Positions 36,660 to 44,474 of a stretch of 56,920 nucleotides of DNA are shown piece after piece. A model generated the notes under the pieces. It was not told the DNA's origin. It saw only the letters and a list, made by a program, of their open reading frames with translations, and did not search any database. The translations under genes and the position numbers were made by a program. The stretch comes from Klebsiella pneumoniae (GTDB taxonomy: Bacteria; Pseudomonadota; Gammaproteobacteria; Ga0077536): positions 1 to 56,920 of the forward strand of contig CAMAXW010000023.1 of assembly GCA_945862315.1 (NCBI GenBank). The letters are read 5' to 3'. Numbering within the stretch: the stretch's first letter is position 1; every line of letters starts with the position of its first letter.

Positions 36660-38390
36660 ATGAAACGCCTGCTCGCGAGTTTTTTTTGCTTGGCCCTAAT
36701 CCCCACACTCGGGCTGTGTGCCAATCCCACCGTGCCTTACCGGGCGGTCACTCAAGCGCGGCTGGAATCCCCAGAACCCGACAACTGGCTGATGTATCGC
36801 CGCACCTATGACTCGCAGGGATATAGCCCGCTCGCGACCATCAACACCACCAATGTGCGCCAGCTGGTGCCGTTATGGAGTTTCTCGACCGGGGTGGAAG
36901 AAGCCCACCAAGCGCCACCGCTGGTTAACGACGGCATGATGTTCATCACCACGCCCCGCAATCAGGTGCTGGCGTTGGACGCCCGCACCGGCGACCTGCA
37001 GTGGCGTTATCAACGCCAACTACCCGAGGACCTATTTCAGTTGCATCCCACCAATCGCGGGGTCGCGTTGTACGAAGACCGCGTGTATCTCGCCACGGTG
37101 GATGCCTTTCTGGTCGCGCTGGACGCCCGCACCGGCGAGGTGTTGTGGGAAAAGCCGGTTGAGAATTATCTCGACGGCTATTACATGACGCTCGCCCCGC
37201 TGGTGGTCAATGGCCGGGTGATGGTGGGCATGTCCGGCGGTGAACTCGGCATACGTGGGTTTATTCAGGCCTTCGATGCCAAAACAGGCGAGGCCGTGTG
37301 GAAAACCTACACCGTCCCCGCACCCGGCGAGCCCGGCAGCGAGACCTGGCCCGGTGACACTTGGAAACATGGCGGCGTGCCCGTGTGGGTGACCGGCAGC
37401 TATGATCCGGCGACCCAATTAAGCTACTGGGGCACCGGTAACGCAGGCCCTTGGATGGGTGATGCACGCACCGGCGATAACCTCTACGCCACCTCGGTCA
37501 TCGCCGTCGACGTCAATACTGGCGCCATTCGCAGCCATCACCAATATCACTGGAACGATGCTTGGGACTGGGACGAAGTGACGGCGCCGTTGTTGATCGA
37601 CATCCAGCGCAACGGCCGGACGATCAAAAGCCTCATCCACGAAGGTCGCAACGGTTATTTGTGGATGCTCGAGCGCACCAACAAGGGCATTGCTTTTGTG
37701 GAGGCCCAACCTTACGTGAAGCAAAATGTCTTTACGCGCCTAGATCCCCTCACCGGGCGTCCCGAGTACGACCCCCAACACAAGCCCCGCCTCGGCCAGC
37801 GCACGGAGTTCTGCCCCAGCGTTTGGGGCGGCAAGGATTGGCCCCCCTCCGCCTACAGCCCGCAGACCGGTTATTTATATATCCCGGCCAACGAAAACCT
37901 GTGCAGCGCCCTCACGGGCGAGCCCGCGAAATACCGGGCCGGCGAACTCTACATGGGCGTGCCCTTGGCCAATATAGAAGTGTTCCCGACCCCCGAGGGC
38001 CGAGACCACATTGGCGAATTGCAGGCGTGGGATCTCGCGGCAGGCAAAAAAGTGTGGACCAAGACGTTTAAATCGCACAACTGGGGACCGGTACTCGCCA
38101 CCGCCGGTGGCCTCGTGTTTAGCGGCGGCACCAACGACCGCTACTTCCGGGCCTTCGATGCCCACACCGGCGATATGCTGTGGCAGCAGCGCACCAACTC
38201 GGGCGTGGTGGGCGTGCCCACCAGCTACGCCATCGACGGCCAGCAGTACATCGCCGTGCAGTCTGGCTGGGGCGTCGATGCCCAGCGCAAACAAGAGTCT
38301 CTAGACAAAGCCTACGGGACCAAAACCCACGTGCCCCAAGGCGGCGTGTTGTGGGTGTTTGGCCTGCCGTCCGCCACGCCAGCACCTTAA
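36660..38390 (+). CDS. PQQ-dependent alcohol dehydrogenase-like quinoprotein
   Basis: A 576-residue periplasmic quinoprotein with a signal peptide (residues 1-21) and a beta-propeller with repeated D-A-R-T-G-x-L-x-W tryptophan-docking motifs. No haem motif is present, so there is no fused cytochrome c. The catalytic Asp is D303 in W-D-W-D, and D305 two residues on is the extra metal ligand known from lanthanide-dependent XoxF-type enzymes. The vicinal Cys-Cys pair of methanol and ethanol dehydrogenases is absent; the aligned part reads H-P-T-N-R-G near 129. The start has G-A-G-G-G 12 bases upstream. The alcohol or aldehyde substrate is unknown. Confidence 0.88.
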   Translation: MKRLLASFFCLALIPTLGLCANPTVPYRAVTQARLESPEPDNWLMYRRTYDSQGYSPLATINTTNVRQLVPLWSFSTGVEEAHQAPPLVNDGMMFITTPRNQVLALDARTGDLQWRYQRQLPEDLFQLHPTNRGVALYEDRVYLATVDAFLVALDARTGEVLWEKPVENYLDGYYMTLAPLVVNGRVMVGMSGGELGIRGFIQAFDAKTGEAVWKTYTVPAPGEPGSETWPGDTWKHGGVPVWVTGSYDPATQLSYWGTGNAGPWMGDARTGDNLYATSVIAVDVNTGAIRSHHQYHWNDAWDWDEVTAPLLIDIQRNGRTIKSLIHEGRNGYLWMLERTNKGIAFVEAQPYVKQNVFTRLDPLTGRPEYDPQHKPRLGQRTEFCPSVWGGKDWPPSAYSPQTGYLYIPANENLCSALTGEPAKYRAGELYMGVPLANIEVFPTPEGRDHIGELQAWDLAAGKKVWTKTFKSHNWGPVLATAGGLVFSGGTNDRYFRAFDAHTGDMLWQQRTNSGVVGVPTSYAIDGQQYIAVQSGWGVDAQRKQESLDKAYGTKTHVPQGGVLWVFGLPSATPAP

Positions 38391-38394
38391 GCGT

Positions 38395-38410
38395 TGCCGG
38401 CGCGCCGGCA
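38395..38410. terminator. Perfect 16-bp palindrome between convergent genes
   Basis: The sequence tgccggcgcgccggca is self-complementary over its full length and lies between the ends of the PQQ dehydrogenase and the isochorismatase-like gene. It probably serves as a bidirectional terminator, though the flanking T tracts are poor. Confidence 0.5.
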
Positions 38411-38438
38411 GTGTTTGATGAACGGTAGCAGCGCGCCG

Positions 38439-39089
38439 CTATAAGGCCGCAGCGATCGCAGCACTGTCCAAGGTGTGAGCGTAATAAATCGCGAGGTTCA
38501 GCAGCGCGGCGTTATGTTCTGCGTCGGTCATGGCCGCCGTCGCATCGGTCGCGACCACCACGGTATAGCCATATTGAAAAGCGTCGCGTGCCGTACAGTC
38601 ACAGCAACCGTTGGTCACCAGCCCGGTGATGATGAGCGTGTTGATGCCACGGGCCCGCAAATGCTCGTGCAGGCCCGTCGCAGCGCCGGGATGCAGGGCG
38701 CTAGATTGGTATTTAACAACGCACCAGTCGGCGGCGGCGCGCACGATGTCCGGGTGAAGATCGTAGGCGTCGCTACCGGGTAGCAGTTCGTAGGGGGATG
38801 ACGGCTGGGCGGCGGGCACGCTGGCCGCACTCATCGTCCCGGGCGGTGGCCCCACGCTATGTTGGGTAAAGATAACCAGCCCGCCTGCCTGCCGCACGGC
38901 CGCGTGCAGCCGATTGGCGTGCTCTAGGATGTCGCGGGCGTGCTGGTTCCCCATGGGCTGCCCGGCGTCGATAAAAAAACGCTGAAAATCGATCGCAATC
39001 ACCGCCGTCTGGGCGGCATTCACGGACAACACCGGGCGCATTAGCGCGCCCCGCTCGCGCGCAAAATCCGGAATCGATACCTGATGCAT
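38439..39089 (-). CDS. Isochorismatase-like cysteine hydrolase
   Basis: A 216-residue cysteine hydrolase of the isochorismatase family. The triad is D34 (I-D-F-Q), K126 (V-V-K-Y-Q-S-S-A-L) and C162 (T-N-G-C-C-D-C-T-A-R-D-A). The family covers nicotinamidase, N-carbamoylsarcosine amidase and related amide hydrolases as well as isochorismatase, so the substrate is open. The ATG is preceded by A-G-G-A-T-C. The gene is convergent with the PQQ dehydrogenase gene. Confidence 0.87.
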   Translation of the reverse strand: MHQVSIPDFARERGALMRPVLSVNAAQTAVIAIDFQRFFIDAGQPMGNQHARDILEHANRLHAAVRQAGGLVIFTQHSVGPPPGTMSAASVPAAQPSSPYELLPGSDAYDLHPDIVRAAADWCVVKYQSSALHPGAATGLHEHLRARGINTLIITGLVTNGCCDCTARDAFQYGYTVVVATDATAAMTDAEHNAALLNLAIYYAHTLDSAAIAAAL

Positions 39090-39235
39090 TTCGTGATCCT
39101 TTTAACCTGCCGCCACCAGGCCGCTTGTGACGTGGCGTTATCCCTGGTTGGAAACCTGCTCAGGCAGAAATTTGTGATCGGCTAGTTGACCGGCGCGACG
39201 CTCACGCCGGCCAACTGTGGCCACGCGCCACTGTC

Positions 39236-40516
39236 TTACGCCAGCGCGACCGGCAATTCGGCAAAACCCGACACATGCGTGTTGGGAATACGATGCCCCA
39301 TGCCGCCCAACTTCAAACGTGGCAACACCGGCAGCAAGGCCGTGATCGCCGCGCGCAGCTCGGCTTTGGCGAGGTTAGTGCCGAGGCAAAAATGCGCGCC
39401 AAAACCGAAGGTGAGATGCGGGTTGGGATTACGTTGGATGTCGAACCGGTAGGGATCGGTAAACACGCTCTCGTCGCGATTGGCGGATGGATAAAACATG
39501 CAGACGGTGTCGCCGGCGCGAATGGTTTTATCCAACAGCTGGAAATCTTCCGTCGCAGTGCGCAGAAAGCTTATCACCGGCGAGGTCCAGCGGAGTATTT
39601 CGTCTACCGCGCCGCTGATCAAACCAGGATTAGCACACAGCAGATCACGTTGTTCGGGGTGCTCCAGCAACGCAACCAAGCCACCGGCGGTGGCATTGCG
39701 CGTGGTGTCGTTACCGGCCCCGATGAGCACAAACAAATAGCCGATGAGCTGCTGATCATTTTGCAGCTCGCCGTTTACCGTTGCGCTAACCAAACGATTA
39801 ACGAAGTCAGACGGCCCGCCGCCGGGCTTGCGATGCGCCTGAATGAGTTCTTCCAGATACAGCCGGAATTCGTTCATATAACGTTCCGCCGCCTGCAACA
39901 GGGTTTCACCGGGCAGCACGTGCTCGGGGGATACCTCACCAATAATCGCGTTGGACCAAACCAGAATTTTTTTCCAGTCGCCAGCCGACAAACCAATAAT
40001 TTCGCCGATAGCCGCCAACGGCAGCTTGGCCGCCAAGTGACGGACAAAATCCACTTCGCCACCCCGCTCTAGCTCCGCGAGAAACTCGGCGGTAAAACCC
40101 GCGGCGAGTTGGTCAAAATGGCTGGCGAAAGAACGCATGCAGCCTTGCGTGAAAGCCCAACTGGCGTGCTTGCGCACTTCGCGATGCTGGGGGTCATCCA
40201 TGAACGTTAAATCGGGTGGTTCTTGCGGATTCCAGCCGCGCGACTGACCAAAAGAATCCAGACCACCGCGCAGGAGTTCGGTTTCGCCCTTGAGCGCCAA
40301 GCGCAGACGTGGGCCGCCATTGATGAAGATTTTGGGACGTTCGGAGATCACCATGACCTCGGCATGACGGGTTACCGCCCAGAAGGGTTCGATGTCGTCA
40401 CGCTCGTACCAAAACACCGGGGCTTCGCGCCTCAGCACCTCCCATTCCGCCCACGGAAAACTGTGGGCATAGCGGCTGGGGGTATGGATATCAATGCCAT
40501 TCAAATCGAAAGCCAT
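39236..40516 (-). CDS. Cytochrome P450
   Basis: A 426-residue soluble bacterial P450 monooxygenase. The I-helix oxygen-binding motif is A-G-N-D-T-T (267-272), the ExxR motif is E-I-L-R (306-309), and the haem ligand is C377 in F-G-F-G-A-H-F-C-L-G. M-D-D-P-Q-H-R near 106 is typical of actinobacterial and proteobacterial class I P450s. No ferredoxin or reductase gene lies next to it, so redox partners must come from elsewhere. A G-G-G-A-G site precedes the ATG. Confidence 0.95.
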   Translation of the reverse strand: MAFDLNGIDIHTPSRYAHSFPWAEWEVLRREAPVFWYERDDIEPFWAVTRHAEVMVISERPKIFINGGPRLRLALKGETELLRGGLDSFGQSRGWNPQEPPDLTFMDDPQHREVRKHASWAFTQGCMRSFASHFDQLAAGFTAEFLAELERGGEVDFVRHLAAKLPLAAIGEIIGLSAGDWKKILVWSNAIIGEVSPEHVLPGETLLQAAERYMNEFRLYLEELIQAHRKPGGGPSDFVNRLVSATVNGELQNDQQLIGYLFVLIGAGNDTTRNATAGGLVALLEHPEQRDLLCANPGLISGAVDEILRWTSPVISFLRTATEDFQLLDKTIRAGDTVCMFYPSANRDESVFTDPYRFDIQRNPNPHLTFGFGAHFCLGTNLAKAELRAAITALLPVLPRLKLGGMGHRIPNTHVSGFAELPVALA

Positions 40517-40826
40517 GAGGTTCTCCCGGTTTGCGCGAGGTGGTCTAAAGACGCTGTGCGCGCTTTTATTATTTTTCCCTGTGCCGGCCGACGCAGGCAG
40601 CGCTGCGCGGCGTTACTGGCGAAGTATCTATGGCGACCCTTGATAACGTCCAGCGTTGATCGGGCGAGCCGAATACGGCTTCGCAACAGTCAGCCTGGCG
40701 CGCCGGGCGCAGTCACCCGTTCAAAGGCTGGGGTGAAACCGCCAAAGGCTTGAAGTTAGGACACCCGGCGCGGGCTGCGCCGTGATGAAAGTTAGGACAC
40801 CCGGCGCAGGCTGCGCCGGGTTAGCG
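40517..40826. other. Intergenic region between P450 and PEP-CTERM genes
   Basis: This 310-bp stretch separates two minus-strand genes. Near the PEP-CTERM end it holds the 30-bp repeat pair described separately; near the P450 end (40,517-40,740) it presumably holds the P450 promoter, but no convincing -35/-10 pair was picked out and no gene is seen. Confidence 0.6.
40753..40818. repeat. 30-bp direct repeat pair with embedded hairpin
   Basis: Two 30-bp copies at 40,753-40,782 and 40,789-40,818, 36 bp apart, differ at one base and start aagttaggacacccggcgc. The second copy plus two flanking bases forms a perfect 9-bp stem (cccggcgca with tgcgccggg, 40,800-40,820) with a three-base loop. On the minus strand this directly follows the PEP-CTERM stop codon, so termination or mRNA protection is likely. 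Confidence 0.8.
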
Positions 40827-41534
40827 TTAGACCCGGAACGCGCCCGTGGCATTTTGCCGTCGCTGCCAAGCCAACAGGGTGAACCCAAGGCCAATAAGCC
40901 CGAGGGTCGGGGGCGCGGGCACCAACCAGTTAACCGGATCGCCAGTCGGCGGTGGCGGCGGCACTGAGTTTGGCGTATAGCCAATTTCGTAGGCACTGAA
41001 GGCCGCTAGGGACGCGGTGTTTTTATAGTCGGTCTCGTCGTAGTAGAAATAAACTTTCTTCAACGTACCTGGATTTGGCACCGACAGGCCACCAAACAGT
41101 TGTTTAGACGACTGGCTCAAATACCCACTGCCGTCCGGCATTCCCCCACACCGCGCCGCATAGCAACCCGCAAATGCGGCGTTGTTCTGCCAGAACACAT
41201 CGGTGAACGCCACGCTAGTACTTGGACCTAATAGGCGCGTTCCAGAAAAAGCACTCCGGGGAATATCGGCTAAGGAAAAGCGAGCGTTATTGGTGTCAGT
41301 TAACTCTAGGGTGAAGTCCGCATAAACCAAATCCTGCGCCGTGAAACTTTGACCCGCCAAGATACTGCTGTTGAGTCCAAAAAATCCCCAAAAACTGGCG
41401 ACCGCCGTCGCGGAACTAGAAAAGCCTGGAGGCTCTGGTGGCGCCCAATTAAAATTGTAGTAGGTCGTGCTGAAAGCAGCACTTGCATGAACCCCCAGCG
41501 CTGCGCCAAGGAAAAGTCTTAAGAAGCGCGTCAT
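40827..41534 (-). CDS. PEP-CTERM sorting-domain protein
   Basis: A 235-residue secreted protein with an N-terminal signal peptide (about residues 1-22) and a C-terminal sorting tail: V-P-A-P-P-T-L-G-L-I-G-L-G-F-T-L-L-A-W-Q-R-R, then ten more residues. The tail is a PEP-CTERM variant, with V-P-A-P for V-P-E-P, so an exosortase is expected to process it. The body is rich in Ser, Phe and Asn, has a Cys pair (G-C-Y-A-A-R-C) and shows no enzyme motif. A proline run (P-P-P-P-P) precedes the tail. Base composition is visibly more AT-rich than its neighbours. Confidence 0.78.
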   Translation of the reverse strand: MTRFLRLFLGAALGVHASAAFSTTYYNFNWAPPEPPGFSSSATAVASFWGFFGLNSSILAGQSFTAQDLVYADFTLELTDTNNARFSLADIPRSAFSGTRLLGPSTSVAFTDVFWQNNAAFAGCYAARCGGMPDGSGYLSQSSKQLFGGLSVPNPGTLKKVYFYYDETDYKNTASLAAFSAYEIGYTPNSVPPPPPTGDPVNWLVPAPPTLGLIGLGFTLLAWQRRQNATGAFRV

Positions 41535-41900
41535 GGTTAAATGCCTTTAGCTAAAAAATACAACGAGTCGTTTGCTAGGAGTGCGCGCCACCGTCGTCGT
41601 GGTTTGGCGATTGCTAGCGTGCCTAGGGTGAGGTGCCACCTGAGCGCCGAGTCTCACCACTCTGAGCCGCCAGATCGACGCTAGAAAAGTGAACAATTGT
41701 TAAATCTCACGCGCCCACCCAAATCACCGCAGCGGGCTTTACTGTCAACGCCCATTTTCTTGCCCGCACGGACTGGGCCGGTGCAATCTGTTTGGGCTAT
41801 AAGCACGGGGCGGCGGCGCACGCTACGGCTTAAATTCCCGGCCCACTGCGGTATACAGCCACCCACACCACCCTATTCCCCAACCAGAGGTCTGCCTGTC
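41535..41900. other. Divergent intergenic region, PEP-CTERM gene and ppa
   Basis: This 366-bp region must hold promoters for both directions. The 30 bases before the PEP-CTERM gene are AT-rich. A 10-bp palindrome, aacaattgtt, lies at 41,692-41,701 and could be an operator. An open frame leads into ppa from 41,697, but its residues are unlike pyrophosphatase and it is not called as coding. Confidence 0.5.
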
Positions 41901-42449
41901 ATGAACTTGGATCGTGTGGACTCCGGCCGTAATCCGCCGGAAGAATTCAACGTCATCATCGAAATCCCCATGAATGCTGATCCCGTGAAGTACGAGGTAA
42001 ATAAAGAAACTGGCGCACTGTTTGTCGACCGTTTCATGCTCACCTCCATGCACTATCCGTGTAATTACGGCTATATCCCCCACACCATTGCCGACGACGG
42101 TGACCCCGTGGATGTGCTGGTGGTCACGCCCTTCGCGGTGACCACGGGTGCGGTGATTCGCTGTCGTCCGGTTGGTGTGCTGCAAATGGAGGACGAAGCC
42201 GGCGGCGACGCCAAACTGCTGGCGGTACCTATCGACAAAATTCTGCCCATCTATCGCCATTGGCAAAGACCCGAAGATCTCCAACCCGAACGCCTGCTAC
42301 AAATTCGGCATTTTTTTGAACACTACAAAGATTTGGAACCCGGCAAATGGGTGAAGGTCAGCGGGTGGGGCGGGCCAGAAGCAGCCAAGCAAGAAATCTT
42401 GGCGGGTCTGGAACGCTACCGCATGGCAGAGGTAAAGCCGCTGTTTTAA
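41901..42449 (+). CDS. ppa: Inorganic pyrophosphatase
   Basis: A 182-residue family I (soluble) pyrophosphatase, which hydrolyses the pyrophosphate released by biosynthesis. The signature D-D-G-D-P-V-D-V-L is at about residues 66-74, with further metal ligands in K-Y-E-V near 30-33 and Y-P-C-N-Y-G-Y-I-P near 51-59. The ATG at 41,901 has an A-G-A-G-G site upstream. The length matches the bacterial hexameric class. It is a housekeeping gene amid accessory genes. Confidence 0.96.
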   Translation: MNLDRVDSGRNPPEEFNVIIEIPMNADPVKYEVNKETGALFVDRFMLTSMHYPCNYGYIPHTIADDGDPVDVLVVTPFAVTTGAVIRCRPVGVLQMEDEAGGDAKLLAVPIDKILPIYRHWQRPEDLQPERLLQIRHFFEHYKDLEPGKWVKVSGWGGPEAAKQEILAGLERYRMAEVKPLF

Positions 42450-42724
42450 GCGCTTTAAACCGGCGGAAAGTCTCAGCGCGAGCCGTTGTTGCCAAGCAGT
42501 CTGCCGCGTTGTGCTGGGGCTGTGGCCCCACCGGAGTGTGGCGAAACTGCCTGCGAAGCCGCGGCCCCTGCGCGGCACTTCAGGCCACGCCCGGCCTTTG
42601 GCAAGGGCACGCAAAAACGCTAACGCTGGGACGCGGAACACCACTGCGTGCCGACACGAAGCCGCCGGAAATTGCGGCGCGCCGCAGGTCGGCCTGCGAA
42701 TCAAGCATTAACACCGGCGAATAA

Positions 42725-42827
42725 AGAATTAACAAATTTTGACAAATTTTTGGAATTTTAGCCTTGCCAATATTCTGAGAATTGAGAATTAACAAATGTT
42801 GACAAATTTTGGGAATTTTAGCCTTGC
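42725..42827. repeat. 43-bp tandem-type direct repeat
   Basis: Two 43-bp copies (42,725-42,767 and 42,785-42,827) repeat with a 60-bp period and differ at two positions; each starts agaattaacaaat and ends agccttgc. They are strikingly AT-rich for this genome. The second copy runs directly into the G tract. Confidence 0.85.
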
Positions 42828-42841
42828 GGGGGGGGGGGGGG
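42828..42841 (+). repeat. G14 homopolymer tract
   Basis: Fourteen consecutive G residues lie 145 bp upstream of the PEP-CTERM ATG. Tracts of this length slip readily in replication and are known phase-variation switches elsewhere; here the tract is outside the coding region, so any effect would be on transcription. The true length may be uncertain because of sequencing error. Confidence 0.85.
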
Positions 42842-42986
42842 CATGTTTGAATGACTCTGACGCCAAGACGTCGCCACCGCCAAACAGTTACCCAACCGTG
42901 AGATATCAAAAATGGAAACCCCCAACATGCGCTCGAGTCACGCACCCGCCGCCCAACGGCGCGCATACCCCCAAGGAAAACCCGAC

Positions 42987-43634
42987 ATGAAACAAAGCCT
43001 GCTCTCCCTCGGCTTGGCCCGCGTATTCGCCGGCCTGCTGGCCATTGCGGCCACTTCAGCCACCGCAACCCCGATGACCTTTACTGATCAAACTGCCTTC
43101 AATGCTGCAGTTACGGGACAGGTCTCGCAAGATTTTGACAGCTTTGATGGTTTTTATAATAACGGGCTAGATGTCCCCATGTCGGGCTATACGATTTCGG
43201 CCAGCGCTCCTGGCGAGCTTTGGGCAGAGCCTGGGTTATTCAGCACAAATAGCCCGGTTGAACCTTTAACCTTTACCTTTACTGGAACACTCCCCACGGC
43301 CGTCGGAGGTTTGTTTTTTATGACCAACGCGGGTTTTGCTGCTCTAAGTTCAACGTTAACGGTATCGCTCAACGACGGCACGTTCATTAACCTTCCAGCC
43401 CCAACCGGTGGCGGCCTCAACCTTACTGGTGCGTTCGCAGGCTTCACCAGTGACGTAGGGATCACTTCATTGACGGTTGGCGGACCATTTTCTGACACAC
43501 AAGATGCTGCTTATGCTACGGTTAATTCGCTCTACGTTGGGACAGCCGTCTCTGCAACGGTCCCGGAGCCCTCGGCCCTAGCGCTGGTCGGGTTGGCGCT
43601 GGCGGGGCTGGCGCTGTCACGCCGCCGCGCTTGA
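42987..43634 (+). CDS. PEP-CTERM sorting-domain protein
   Basis: A 215-residue exported protein: signal peptide at about residues 1-28 (ending S-A-T-A-T), a beta-rich body, and the canonical PEP-CTERM tail V-P-E-P-S-A-L-A-L-V-G-L-A-L-A-G-L-A-L-S-R-R-R-A. The tail is recognised and cut by an exosortase. The body (F-D-S-F-D-G-F-Y-N-N-G-L and T-F-T-F-T-G-T-L) resembles secreted surface or matrix proteins without known activity. The ATG at 42,987 has A-A-G-G-A-A-A upstream; an in-frame ATG at 42,912 would bury the signal peptide. The body has lower GC content than the neighbouring genes. Confidence 0.88.
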   Translation: MKQSLLSLGLARVFAGLLAIAATSATATPMTFTDQTAFNAAVTGQVSQDFDSFDGFYNNGLDVPMSGYTISASAPGELWAEPGLFSTNSPVEPLTFTFTGTLPTAVGGLFFMTNAGFAALSSTLTVSLNDGTFINLPAPTGGGLNLTGAFAGFTSDVGITSLTVGGPFSDTQDAAYATVNSLYVGTAVSATVPEPSALALVGLALAGLALSRRRA

Positions 43635-43874
43635 TCTTGGGGGCGGCCGGGGCCGGCGGCCGCGTTAGGTGGGATCGCGCGTTGGGCGCGGTGGGTATGG
43701 CGGCGGCCAGACGACGGTGGGCGCTGTTTTAGATTATCGGGCGGGCGCGGGGCCGGTCAGGGCTACGTCCGGCCGCTGGGCAGGGCAGCCGCCCGGGCCC
43801 CGGCCGGCGGCGCTACCCAAGCCCGCCGCCACACGCGCCATTAGCCTTGCGGTGCGGCCGTGGTGGCGCCAGCG

Positions 43875-44207
43875 CTAGTGCGTCGGCAGGACAAAACCCA
43901 TGTCGCGCTTACCGCTGACATCATAGATCTCGGCAGAATAATGGGTGATATCGCCCCGAATACTCGCCGCGCTCAACGCCGCTACCAGCGCATCCATGTA
44001 GGGGTAGGTGAAGTGCTTATCCAGTGCGGCTTGGTCGTCCCACACTTCGAAGATAGTGGCGCGGTTCGGTGCGGTGATGTCGATCGCCCAGTCGTAGATT
44101 TTAGCGCCGGGTTCTTGACGAGATCCCGCCACGGCACGCTCAACAACGGCCTTGATGCGCTCAAATCCGCCGGGAACAAATTCGAATACCACGGCAACGA
44201 TCAACAT
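43875..44207 (-). CDS. Antibiotic-biosynthesis-monooxygenase (ABM) domain protein
   Basis: A 110-residue ABM-fold protein of the quinol-monooxygenase (YgiN-like) type: a single ferredoxin-like domain with F-E-V-W-D-D-Q-A-A-L-D-K-H-F-T, close to the family's E-x-W x5 A-L x2 H motif. Such proteins oxidise quinols or act as small cofactor-free oxygenases; the substrate is unknown. The ATG at 44,207 has an A-G-G-A-G-A site; an upstream in-frame ATG lacks one. Confidence 0.8.
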   Translation of the reverse strand: MLIVAVVFEFVPGGFERIKAVVERAVAGSRQEPGAKIYDWAIDITAPNRATIFEVWDDQAALDKHFTYPYMDALVAALSAASIRGDITHYSAEIYDVSGKRDMGFVLPTH

Positions 44208-44474
44208 AATATTTCTCCTAAAAAAATGAACACGGTGGTGGTGGGGCATTTTCGGGCAACAAAAATGCTAGCGGATTGATCCTACAACAGACCCCACGGG
44301 CCAGTGGCACCCCGCACCAATAGCTCGCGCGCGGCCTACTCGGCTGGATCTTTCGTCTGATCGGTTGCCACCACTGCGGCGCGCAACACCCACATGGCGC
44401 TGGCTGCGCAGGCACGCTTAAACTGCGTTGGCGCCTCTCAACGCGCGCGCCTCCCCCGGTTAAAGGAAAACCCG

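Larger units (their letters stand above)
42450..42986. other. Long intergenic region upstream of a PEP-CTERM gene
   Basis: This 537-bp region has no convincing gene. The first part (42,450-42,720) is GC-rich and open in several frames, but the translations are Arg- and Ala-rich with no family signal. From 42,721 the composition becomes AT-rich with a 43-bp repeat pair and then a run of 14 G. A ribosome-binding site (A-A-G-G-A-A-A) for the PEP-CTERM gene is at the end. Confidence 0.6.

Noticed and set aside
41600-41640. A possible sigma-54 promoter upstream of the PEP-CTERM gene at 40,827.
   Set aside because: A GGCAC element is present on the minus strand, but the GC dinucleotide expected 10 bases on is missing.
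42450-43068. Overlapping open frames on both strands in the gap after ppa.
   Set aside because: The translations are Arg/Ala-rich or derive from the AT-rich repeat and G tract, and none has a ribosome-binding site with a plausible product.
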